From the NCBI GenBank assembly GCA_017743275.1, contig JAGHZG010000110.1:1-6140 (forward strand): a stretch of DNA of 6,140 nucleotides, written 5' to 3'. The position numbers were made by a program, and so were the translations under genes. The notes under the pieces are model-generated. The model searched no databases, was not told where the DNA came from, and saw nothing but the letters and a program-made list of their open reading frames with translations. Within the stretch, counting starts at the first letter, position 1, and the number at the start of each line of letters is the position of its first letter. Positions 1-5,851 of this stretch are shown here, piece by piece. The stretch comes from Chloroflexota bacterium (lineage in GTDB: Bacteria; Chloroflexota; Anaerolineae; B4-G1; DUEL01).

Positions 1-383
1 CAGTAGAAGATAGCCCCCCGCACCACAGGCCGGCCCGTCCGTTCCTCCAGGCAGAGGGCCTGTGCGCATAACTGGATGTGGTCGTTGAGCCAGCGCCCCA
101 TCCGCCCGTGCTTGTGCTCTACCGGCACCAGTTCCCCTTCCCGCTCCTCCACCACGTCGGCAAAGCCCGCCACTCGCAGGCGGTCGGACCACAGATAGAC
201 CCGGCGATGGATGAGGGCTTCCCCCTCGTGCGTGACGCCGCCGGTATGGACCCGTTCGTGCTGATACATCCCCTCCAGCACCGGCGCGTTCACCTCCATC
301 TCCCCGCCCACGTACATCAGCCAGAAGCGGCGGGGGCAGTATTCCCACTGGTTGAGCATGGAGATGGGGAGGTAATCCTGCAT
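1..383 (-). CDS. cas4: Cas4 CRISPR adaptation nuclease, 3' end cut by window edge
   Basis: Cas4 is a RecB-like (PD-(D/E)XK) iron-sulfur nuclease that trims prespacers and helps choose PAM-flanked spacers together with Cas1-Cas2. The frame reads from ATG at 383-381 to the window edge without a stop, giving 127 residues; the family is usually about 170-210. It begins MQDYLPISMLNQWEYCPRRF. Visible family marks are the first cluster cysteine in YCPRR (C16), the nuclease histidine in YQHERVH (H42), the metal-binding aspartate in AGFADVVEE (D76), the E-x-K pair in PVEHKHG (E89, K91) and the QLCAQALCLEE motif (Q104). The three C-terminal cluster cysteines would lie beyond the edge. The start is constrained by an in-frame stop seven codons upstream; I see no good Shine-Dalgarno. 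It is 313 bases downstream of cas6, a gap filled with palindromes, so it may rely on read-through or its own promoter. In comparable operons cas1 and cas2 would follow. Confidence 0.9.
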   Translation of the reverse strand, partial: MQDYLPISMLNQWEYCPRRFWLMYVGGEMEVNAPVLEGMYQHERVHTGGVTHEGEALIHRRVYLWSDRLRVAGFADVVEEREGELVPVEHKHGRMGRWLNDHIQLCAQALCLEERTGRPVVRGAIFY

Positions 384-409
384 ACTTTCACGCTGAGTAA
401 CTGCCTACC

Positions 410-459
410 CAGGGGCCCCGGAAAGCGTCATCAAAGACGCCAGCGAAGGCAGGCCCCTG
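410..459. repeat. Nested hairpin upstream of cas4
   Basis: The arms CAGGGGCC (410-417) and GGCCCCTG (452-459) are perfectly complementary. Inside the loop is a second small stem, GCGTC (425-429) with GACGC (436-440). The structure lies 27 bases upstream of the cas4 start codon and directly abuts the next palindrome. There is no T-run, so it is not a standard intrinsic terminator. Its role is unknown; it could be a repeat element or an RNA structure in the cas4 leader. Confidence 0.5.
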
Positions 460-505
460 TGGCGCAGGCCGCCAGGCCTGCATGCAGGCTGACAGCCTGC
501 GCTAC
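459..505. repeat. Large imperfect palindrome between cas6 and cas4
   Basis: The two halves (459-483 and 482-505) are near-exact reverse complements that meet at a perfect 14-base palindrome, GCCTGCATGCAGGC (476-489). The outer arms GCGCAGGC (462-469) and GCCTGCGC (495-502) also pair perfectly. The halves differ by a few substitutions and one extra G. It looks like a dispersed palindromic (REP-like) element rather than a protein-binding operator, but only one copy is visible here. Confidence 0.6.
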
Positions 506-530
506 GTTATCTCCCAACCGGTCAGGGTAG

Positions 531-704
531 GTTCACCACGCTGATGGAAATCGCCCCTCCCTGGGCCCTGCGTGCCGGGCCTCGCCCCCAGGGCTCGGCC
601 TGAGAGGTATCGGCCTTCGCCGACACGCTTTCCGTGCGCCTCACCAGAGGGGTCGGCGAAGGCCGACCATTGGCCGCAGGCCCAGAGAGGCTGACTTCAG
701 TCAG
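531..704 (+). repeat. Structured intergenic repeat, unit A (inverted relative to B1/B2)
   Basis: This is one of three related units in the window. In order it has a head hairpin TGAT-GGAA-ATCG (542-553), a segment with CCCTGGG and TGCCGGGCCTCGCCCC, the 16-mers ATCGGCCTTCGCCGAC (609-624) and GTCGGCGAAGGCCGAC (652-667), and a tail hairpin CTGAC-TTCA-GTCAG (691-704). The two 16-mers are also reverse complements of each other over 15 bases (610-624 with 652-666), so they could form one long stem with a 27-base loop. It reads on the plus strand, opposite to the cas genes and to units B1 and B2. The tail hairpin runs into the end of cas6. Together with the palindromes at 410-505 it accounts for most of the 313-base cas6-cas4 gap; bases 506-530 show nothing recognisable. 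Confidence 0.75.
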
Positions 705-1551
705 GGCGGAGGGCCCGGCACTGGCCCATGCCCATCGCCGTCTTCATCCCCACCCCGCAGTAGAAGGCCAGGTCCGCCAGGGCATTCAGGACCCGGCGGG
801 CCCAGTCGTCCGCCCCCATCAGGCCGTAGGTGACCTGGCCCACAAAGCCCACCTGGGGCGCGTGCCGGAACTCCTGGATGCGGGTCTCCAGCCGCCGGAT
901 CCGCTGGATGACGACATGTTCCTCCAGATAGGCGGTGATCGCTTCCCGGTCCACCTGGAGGGACGACGGGGCCAGGTGGTTCCACGAACGGAGGAGGCTC
1001 CCGAAGACCAGCGCCGGGTCCGGCAGGATGACCACTTTTTTGCCCCACTCTTTCTGACCGAACCCGAAGGCGGTGGGGGAGGCGAATTCCAGGGTGATCT
1101 CCTGGTCCGGCGGGGCCCCGGCGGCCAGTTGCCCCCAGGAGGTGTACCCGGCCCAGGGATGGCTGCCCGGGGTCACCCGGATCTCCTGGACCTGCAGGGT
1201 GGCAGCGCCCAGTTGCAGGACGGGGAGGGCATCGTCCCGCAGGAAGCGGGACATCAGGCGCTCGTAGATGAGGGGGTGGAGGACGGTGAACCGAAGGAAG
1301 CAGGTCGTTTCCGGTGTGAGATAGACCCGTCCATCGCGCGCCGGGCCAGCGCCCCAGAGGGGGGAAACGGTGAAGGGCCGCACGGGGGCGTTGGGCTGGT
1401 GCAGCATCTCGGCCAGGACCGGGTCGGATTCCCGGATCGCGCTGAGAAAGGCCGCGTGGGCCTGATGGCCCACGGTCGCCCCCACTGTCGCTGGCCGGGT
1501 GGGGGCCAGGATCAGAACGAGAGAGTAGAGGTCGGGAGGAGGGGTCATCAT
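697..1551 (-). CDS. cas6: Cas6 pre-crRNA processing endoribonuclease
   Basis: Cas6 cuts the CRISPR transcript within each repeat to release crRNAs and is metal-independent. The 284-residue product has the usual size and layout: an N-terminal RAMP fold containing GHQAHAAFL (H29 and H32 are candidate active-site histidines), followed by AEMLHQPNAPVRPFTVSPL, and a C-terminal glycine-rich RNA-binding loop CGVGMKTAMGMGQCR at residues 265-279, which is the strongest family mark. The start is ATG at 1551-1549, preceded by AAGGGA (1557-1562) five bases upstream; a second ATG follows immediately. The gene lies 391 bases downstream of cas3', unusually far for one operon. Its last codons and its TGA stop lie inside the tail hairpin of repeat unit A, so the extreme C-terminus (RPD) may derive from repeat sequence. 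Cas6 serves both type I-D and type III systems, so it does not settle the subtype. Confidence 0.9.
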   Translation of the reverse strand: MMTPPPDLYSLVLILAPTRPATVGATVGHQAHAAFLSAIRESDPVLAEMLHQPNAPVRPFTVSPLWGAGPARDGRVYLTPETTCFLRFTVLHPLIYERLMSRFLRDDALPVLQLGAATLQVQEIRVTPGSHPWAGYTSWGQLAAGAPPDQEITLEFASPTAFGFGQKEWGKKVVILPDPALVFGSLLRSWNHLAPSSLQVDREAITAYLEEHVVIQRIRRLETRIQEFRHAPQVGFVGQVTYGLMGADDWARRVLNALADLAFYCGVGMKTAMGMGQCRALRPD

Positions 1552-1580
1552 CTATATCCCTTCGTGCGTCACTACCTTTG

Positions 1581-1690
1581 CCGACTAAAGTCGCTCACCA
1601 TCGGCCTGCAGTCGGCCTGCGCCGACCAGGGGGCGTCGGCACCGGCCGATGCCCGGCACAGCGGGCCCAGGGAGACTGATGTCCCATCAG
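1581..1690 (-). repeat. Structured intergenic repeat, unit B2 (short copy)
   Basis: Read on the minus strand, this shorter copy has a head hairpin CTGATGGGACATCAG (1690-1676), CCCTGGG and TGCCGGGC segments as in unit A, the 16-mers ATCGGCCGGTGCCGAC (1650-1635) and GTCGGCGCAGGCCGAC (1626-1611), and a tail hairpin CGAC-TTTA-GTCG (1593-1582). Its tail stem differs from the A and B1 tails (TGAC with GTCA) by a paired change, T:A to C:G, that keeps the stem. It stands in tandem with B1, separated by about 40 bases, and ends 29 bases before the cas6 start codon. Confidence 0.7.
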
Positions 1691-1730
1691 CGCGTAGCGG
1701 CAGGCCAACCGGGTAGGGTGAGATTCGGCG

Positions 1731-1909
1731 CTGACTGAAGTCACCCTTCCTGGGCCGCGGGCCTGGGGTCGACCTTCGCCGACCAGGTCTCTCATGGATA
1801 CGCACCCATAGGGGCGGTCGGCCTCCGCCGACAACCCCTCGGGCCGAGCCCCTCGGGGCGAGGCCCGGCATCCAGTACCCAGAGAGGACGATTTCCATCG
1901 GCGTGAATC
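1731..1909 (-). repeat. Structured intergenic repeat, unit B1
   Basis: Read on the minus strand, this copy matches unit A almost end to end: a shared TTCAC lead-in, head hairpin CGAT-GGAA-ATCG (1900-1889), GCCGGGCCTCGCCCC, the 16-mers GTCGGCGGAGGCCGAC (1832-1817) and GTCGGCGAAGGTCGAC (1783-1768), then the tail GTGAC-TTCA-GTCAG (1744-1731). A and B1 are about 175 bases each and lie in inverted orientation on either side of cas6. B1 and B2 fill most of the 391-base cas3'-cas6 gap. The remainder (1552-1580, 1691-1730, 1910-1942) shows only the cas6 ribosome binding site. Confidence 0.75.
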
Positions 1910-1942
1910 GTTACCGGCCGGTGGTTACCTTTGGGCGTGGTT

Positions 1943-4051
1943 TTACAGGATGATCGCATCCTGGGTCCGGCGCTCCTTCCACCAGCCCAGGCTGTCCACA
2001 AAAAAGGCGTCCTGGTTGAAGACGATGCTCCAGGGCGTGTCGCTCAGACCGCCCCCCGGCCGGCGGACGCGCAGTTCGTGGACTTCAAAAAGGGGCGGGA
2101 GGGCGCGGCCCAACTGGATTGAGGCCGGATGACGGTCTGTGAACCAGGCGACGATCTGTTTGCGCCGGAGGTGACGGTCCAGCCGTCGCAACCGAATCTC
2201 GGGCTCCGTGGCGACTTCCAGCCCCTCAATGACCGTCACCTGTGCCTGGCGTCCGGCCACCTGTTCCTGGCTCACCTCGAACCAGACCTTGCGACCCCGG
2301 TCCAGCAGCCCGGTCAGAGTAAAGTAGCCATAGACGCCCAACAATTCGTCTGGCCCACGTCCGATCCGTCCACTGTAACGCTGCTCGCGGGCGACCTCGT
2401 CGGGCCAGCGGTCAGAGAGCATTTTCAGTTGTGCCAGGTACTCCTCTTCGTCCAACTCTTCCAGGATGCCCCGCCGGAGCAGGAACAGCAGGTTGTAACG
2501 TTTGGCCGGGAAGCCGGGATCGGTGCCCCGCCTGTCCAGGACTGCTGCCTCCAGGCCGCTGCCACGAAAGGTGAGCAGCGGGGCCAGGATGCGTTCCTCA
2601 TCCCGGTAGCGGCGATAGAGCGCCCAGGCCGGCCCGGCCGGCTTATCCGTCAGCGCCTGGACCGTCTCGGCCAGTCCGGTCTGGATGCGCGGGCGGTCAT
2701 CGGGCTGGAACATGGTTAACCATTTGGCGGCAGCCTCTTGAAATTCGGCGGCAGCGTGGACGTGCAGGTAACGGGCAAAGTCCTCCGGCTTCTGATAGGC
2801 TTCTTCAATCAGGTCGTAGAGCGTCTGCCGGGAGATGGACGGGGCGGTCAGCTGGCTGGCCATAAAGTGGTAGACGTACTCAGGCACCAGGGCGATGGCC
2901 CGGTTGGGGATGTCCGGGTGGCTTTTGGCGTGCCGGGCCAGCCGGCCGAAGCGCTGGATGAACTGGCTTGCCGTGCGCGCCTCAAAGATCAGCACATCCT
3001 TTTCCGCCTCGTCTTTGAAGTCAATCCCCACTTCAATGGTGGAGGTGCCGACAGTAAACGGCCGTCGCAGAGCCTCGGCGCGCTCCTGGTCGGAACTGAA
3101 ACCGTGCACTTCGCCCACCGGGTGGTCGGGGAAGAGGTCGCGCAGGGCCCGCGCCGTCTCAATGGCCCCGGCCACCGCGTCCAGGATGGTCACCAGGCGG
3201 GCCTGCGGGTAGGTCTGGATGAACCGCTGGATTTCCGGCAGGTATTCCAGAAGGGTTTCCACGCCCTTCCAGCGCCTCAGGTCGGCGGGCAGGATGGTCA
3301 GTCGTACAGGATAGGCGATGATGCGGGCCTCCGGGGCATCCGACGGTTCTCCCGCGATTACCTCCACCGGCAGGTGCAGACGATCGCGCAGCCAGGGCAT
3401 GGCCGGGGATTCGGGTGTGGCCGACGTGAAGAGAAACACCCGCCCGTATTCGGGCTGGATGGTGTGCAACGTCCCCACCAGAAAGGCCACGTCGGCCATC
3501 TGCTTGACGTTGTAGAGATGGAACTCGTCAAAGACGAAAATACGGTATTGCCCGATCAGGCTGAAGAGCCGTCGGCCCACTCCCTCCGATCCGCCGTACA
3601 GTCCAAAGAAGATGTGGAACAGAATGTCGGGGTTGGTGAGGATGGTCGGCTCCCAGTTCAGCAGGTGCTCCAGCGTCTCGCTGTGGCGCTTCTGGTCCAG
3701 CCGGCTCTCCCACTCGTCCAGTTGGGCACTGTCTACCCGCAGCAGGCGGTACTCCTGGTTGGGGTCCATCCATCCTTTCAGGGCCCGTTCCTGGTCCCGA
3801 ATCAGTTCGTTGGTGGGGTAGACGCCGAAGGCCGGAATCCGATGGCGGATGGAAAAGGCGTAACTGGCCAGAGTCTTTCCGCTGCCCGTTGGGGCGGTCA
3901 CGAAGAGACAGAGGGTCTGGCGGCGGTCCAGCGCCTCCCGCACGCGGCCGTAGACCTGGGCCTGATAGGCGTAGGGCTGGAGGCCGGGGAGCCAGCCGGA
4001 ATTCACCCGGTCAAAAGCGACTGGCAGGACTTCTACAGTCAGGGCCTGCAT
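1943..4051 (-). CDS. cas3: Type I-D Cas3' superfamily 2 helicase without HD nuclease domain
   Basis: The 702-residue protein is an ATP-dependent DNA helicase of the Cas3 family, most like the HD-less I-D ("cyano-type") form that unwinds target DNA after recognition by the crRNA complex. Visible motifs in order: Q-motif region PYAYQAQ (Q30), Walker A APTGSGKT (53-60), YPTNELIRDQ (78-87), TNPD (139-142), Walker B DEFH (175-178), TSAT (209-212), VGTSTIEVGIDF (334-345) and the arginine-finger motif FIQRFGRLAR (364-373). All key residues look intact, so an active ATPase is expected. There is no room for an HD domain before the helicase core, and I see no HD motif in the roughly 320-residue C-terminal part, which I do not recognise further. 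In type I-D the HD nuclease is on Cas10d, not visible here. The start is ATG at 4051-4049 with a weak GGTGA about eight bases upstream. The gene sits between csc1 and cas6, with a 155-base AT-rich gap before it, rather than at the head of the operon as is common for I-D. Confidence 0.93.
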   Translation of the reverse strand: MQALTVEVLPVAFDRVNSGWLPGLQPYAYQAQVYGRVREALDRRQTLCLFVTAPTGSGKTLASYAFSIRHRIPAFGVYPTNELIRDQERALKGWMDPNQEYRLLRVDSAQLDEWESRLDQKRHSETLEHLLNWEPTILTNPDILFHIFFGLYGGSEGVGRRLFSLIGQYRIFVFDEFHLYNVKQMADVAFLVGTLHTIQPEYGRVFLFTSATPESPAMPWLRDRLHLPVEVIAGEPSDAPEARIIAYPVRLTILPADLRRWKGVETLLEYLPEIQRFIQTYPQARLVTILDAVAGAIETARALRDLFPDHPVGEVHGFSSDQERAEALRRPFTVGTSTIEVGIDFKDEAEKDVLIFEARTASQFIQRFGRLARHAKSHPDIPNRAIALVPEYVYHFMASQLTAPSISRQTLYDLIEEAYQKPEDFARYLHVHAAAEFQEAAAKWLTMFQPDDRPRIQTGLAETVQALTDKPAGPAWALYRRYRDEERILAPLLTFRGSGLEAAVLDRRGTDPGFPAKRYNLLFLLRRGILEELDEEEYLAQLKMLSDRWPDEVAREQRYSGRIGRGPDELLGVYGYFTLTGLLDRGRKVWFEVSQEQVAGRQAQVTVIEGLEVATEPEIRLRRLDRHLRRKQIVAWFTDRHPASIQLGRALPPLFEVHELRVRRPGGGLSDTPWSIVFNQDAFFVDSLGWWKERRTQDAIIL

Positions 4052-4206
4052 CAGACTTCACCGGAAGTTTGAAAACAGCACACGAACATGGGTCGGGAGG
4101 GATGGAGACGAGAATCCGTGAAAACCTGTGCCATGTGTGTCTATCCGTTTTCTATATTGAAGAAAATCTCTGGGCTCTGCGATTCGTTTGTGCAGCGGAC
4201 TCATCT
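4052..4206. other. AT-richer spacer between csc1 and cas3'
   Basis: This is a 155-base non-coding gap, clearly lower in GC than the flanking genes. It holds a perfect 6-base inverted repeat, TTTTCT (4148-4153) and AGAAAA (4161-4166), around a 7-base loop, and an imperfect pair CACACGAACATGG (4079-4091) and CCATGTGTG (4131-4139). It is the most likely place in the window for an internal promoter driving cas3', but I cannot point to a convincing -35/-10 pair. Confidence 0.35.
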
Positions 4207-4944
4207 TTATCTCTGGCTGGATTTCTTCTGGAGCGGCCGGGCCAGGAAGCGCATCTGCGCGGGCAGATAGACCCTTTCGTCGCCGAAGTGGGCCTCGTAG
4301 TGGGGAGCGGCGTCAAACCGGGCGCGGGCGATCAGGCGGGTGGGCAGGCTGGTAGCCACCACGTCGCAGACCATGGGGTCGGCCTCCAGGTCGCGCCAAT
4401 TGAGGTAAGCGTCCACGAAGAAGGGGCCCTCTCGCTCCACCACCCGGCGGGCCGGTTCCGATTGGAGGCGGGCCTTGGCGGGGAACTTGCCCAGGCGAAC
4501 CCGGGTGGGCTGTCCTGCCAGGAGGTCGCGGAGGGCGGGGGCATCGGGCAGCGCGGCCGGGTTTTGGACCATCAGGTAGAAGGTGAAGCGGGAGCCGGGC
4601 CGGAGCATACGGGCGAAGCCCCAGTCGGGGTAGCCCACGGACTGCTCCTTCTGGGTGAGCACGTAGGACTCCCGCAGTGTGTTCCACTGGACCAGGCGGT
4701 AGGCCACCCGCTGGGGTGCAGCGGGGGTCAGGTAGAGACGGCCGTTCAGCGGCGTCAACTCCTCCACGTAGTGGGGTTCCTGGATGAGATGGGTGTAGGT
4801 ATACGTCTTGCCGCGGGCCAGGCCCAGGGCATAGGCCAGGGCGTAGTTGTGGATGAACGGGCCGGTCTCGTAGACCTTGCCCCGCTCCACGGTGGCGTAG
4901 AAGACGTAGTCCAGGAGTTCCAGAGTGCCACGGTAGATGTGCAT
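4207..4944 (-). CDS. csc1: Csc1, type I-D Cas5-family subunit of the crRNA complex
   Basis: Csc1 (Cas5d of type I-D) binds the 5' handle of the crRNA and contacts the large subunit in the interference complex. The 245-residue product has the expected size. It opens with MHIYRGTLELLDYVFYATVE and continues with VYETGPFIHNYALAYALGL (24-42), matching the Csc1 N-terminus as I know it: a leading strand, an aromatic/aspartate turn, then YET...HNYAL. The later RLGKFPAKARL stretch (150-160) matches the conserved LGK...KAR motif of Csc1. The ATG at 4944-4942 is supported by GAGGTG (4954-4949) four bases upstream and by the preceding gene's stop only 18 bases away, so the two are probably cotranscribed. 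Csc1 is the best subtype marker in the window and points to type I-D. No frameshift or missing segment is apparent. Confidence 0.88.
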   Translation of the reverse strand: MHIYRGTLELLDYVFYATVERGKVYETGPFIHNYALAYALGLARGKTYTYTHLIQEPHYVEELTPLNGRLYLTPAAPQRVAYRLVQWNTLRESYVLTQKEQSVGYPDWGFARMLRPGSRFTFYLMVQNPAALPDAPALRDLLAGQPTRVRLGKFPAKARLQSEPARRVVEREGPFFVDAYLNWRDLEADPMVCDVVATSLPTRLIARARFDAAPHYEAHFGDERVYLPAQMRFLARPLQKKSSQR

Positions 4945-4962
4945 ATTCCACCTCGTCTGAGG

Positions 4963-5796
4963 TCAGGCGATCCCCTCCCAGATGCCGTATTCCCCGATGA
5001 TGATTTTGGCGCCGGCGGTCAGAGTTCCCCCCGGCTGCCAGCAGATGCGCGCGGGGGGGAGATCGCCCCCAAACCTCTGCGGATTTGTTGTCTCCCGGCC
5101 CAGCAGCGGCTCTATAGGGCCGCTGACTCCGGGCACCGGGCGGCGGCCCTGGAACTCCGCCGCCAGGGCGTGGGCCAGGAGTTCTTTGTCAGCAGAGACG
5201 GTCAACACGGGGCGTTTGCCGTTCAGGTCCAGGGCCAGGTCGGAGTTGAAGAATTCTTGCCCATTATCCAGGAGCTTGTGTAACCCCACCCTTCCCCAGC
5301 CGTAGGTGCGCTCGCCGCCGAGTTGCAACCGGGATAGAACCTTCTGCCAGGGTAGGGTACAGCCCTGGTGCGCAAAGATGTAGCCCACCAGGTACACCGG
5401 CCGGCCGTCGCGTGTGTGCGGCGCGATGAATTCGGTCTCGTGCAGACTGCCCTCCTCGGCAGTGTTGCAGCCGTAGTTCAGCGCTGTGCTGGCATAGGAG
5501 CCCAGATAGCGCCAGGCAAACTCGTCTGCCCTCTCGCCCCAGGGCCAGAGGTCTACGGTCTCGCCGACCGCCGGGTAAAAGTAACTGAAGGCCAGTTCAT
5601 CGCTGACCTGTTTCCCCACGGTCTCGTAGTCGCCGCCGAGGTGCGGGAAGTCACGGGTCAGGCGGGCAGTGAGGGCACCCCAGAGGGCCTTGCCGGTCAC
5701 ATAGGGGCGGGTGCGCTGCACGTTGCCCTGCTTGGTCCAGCCGATGTGCATCGGCGAGAGTAACCGAAAGACGATTTTGTATGCGGTCCAGGTCAT
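4963..5796 (-). CDS. RAMP-superfamily (Cas7-like) protein of unassigned family, in the place of csc2
   Basis: This is a 277-residue RAMP protein and almost certainly an RNA-binding subunit of the crRNA complex. Numbered from the ATG, it shows a first beta strand leading to LLSPMHIGW (12-20), then RPYVTGKALWGALTARL (30-46), a form of the RAMP 'PGSSLRGAL' element, and a glycine-rich loop LGGERTYGWGRVGL (159-172) typical of type III RAMPs. In between is a distinctive segment containing STALNYGCNTAEEGSLHETE. The N-terminus and loop do not look like Csc2, the usual I-D backbone protein encoded just before csc1, and I cannot place it firmly in Cmr1, Cmr4, Cmr6, Csm3 or Csx10. I prefer ATG at 5796-5794 because GAGGTG lies three bases upstream, the same arrangement as csc1; a GTG at 5802-5800 is in frame but would sit inside that Shine-Dalgarno. 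It ends 18 bases before csc1. Confidence 0.8.
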   Translation of the reverse strand: MTWTAYKIVFRLLSPMHIGWTKQGNVQRTRPYVTGKALWGALTARLTRDFPHLGGDYETVGKQVSDELAFSYFYPAVGETVDLWPWGERADEFAWRYLGSYASTALNYGCNTAEEGSLHETEFIAPHTRDGRPVYLVGYIFAHQGCTLPWQKVLSRLQLGGERTYGWGRVGLHKLLDNGQEFFNSDLALDLNGKRPVLTVSADKELLAHALAAEFQGRRPVPGVSGPIEPLLGRETTNPQRFGGDLPPARICWQPGGTLTAGAKIIIGEYGIWEGIA

Positions 5797-5799
5797 CGT

Positions 5800-5805
5800 C
5801 ACCTC
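5800..5805 (-). promoter_or_regulatory. Ribosome binding site deciding the RAMP gene start
   Basis: GAGGTG on the minus strand sits three bases before the ATG at 5796. It matches the GAGGTG at 4954-4949 before csc1. The alternative GTG start overlaps it, which argues for the ATG. Confidence 0.55.
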
Positions 5806-5827
5806 GCGTTAACACAACAAGACTTGC

Positions 5828-5851
5828 AGGACAACTGCGAGCAGTTGTCCT
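5828..5851. repeat. Perfect hairpin overlapping the stop codon of the small-subunit gene
   Basis: AGGACAACTGC (5828-5838) and GCAGTTGTCCT (5841-5851) are exact reverse complements, forming in practice a 10-bp stem with a CGAG-type tetraloop. The TAG stop of the upstream gene (5852-5850) lies at the base of the stem, and the RAMP start is about 30 bases downstream. The bases after the stem on the minus strand (GCAAGTCTTGTTGTG) are only weakly T-rich, so it is not a classical terminator. It could attenuate transcription, protect mRNA ends, or be a dispersed palindromic repeat. Confidence 0.6.

Noticed and set aside
459..704. Possible CRISPR array because of repeated palindromic 16-mers
   Set aside because: The copies are spaced irregularly, differ in sequence, and have no unique equal-length spacers. 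They belong to an intergenic repeat family.
634..1716. 360-codon plus-strand open frame
   Set aside because: It lies antisense to cas6 and runs into the repeats. The product is a low-complexity G/P/R-rich sequence with no motif, a typical high-GC shadow.
1572..1898. 108-codon minus-strand open frame across repeat units B1 and B2, beginning at the head ATGGAAATC
   Set aside because: The matching frame in unit A hits a stop after about 19 codons, and the open frame follows the repeat boundaries. It is GC-rich repeat sequence, not a conserved protein.
531..1909. Insertion sequence remnant with transposase
   Set aside because: No transposase fragment or clear terminal inverted repeats are visible. 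A non-autonomous element remains possible but is not shown.
2738..4072. 444-codon plus-strand open frame
   Set aside because: It is antisense to the unmistakable Cas3' helicase, with no domain features of its own.
3889..5283. 464-codon plus-strand open frame
   Set aside because: It runs antisense across cas3', csc1 and the RAMP gene and even through the AT-rich spacer. It has no recognisable motif or ribosome binding site.
5828..5851. Intrinsic terminator
   Set aside because: The stem is perfect but is not followed by a run of T on the coding strand, and the next gene starts about 30 bases later in the same operon.
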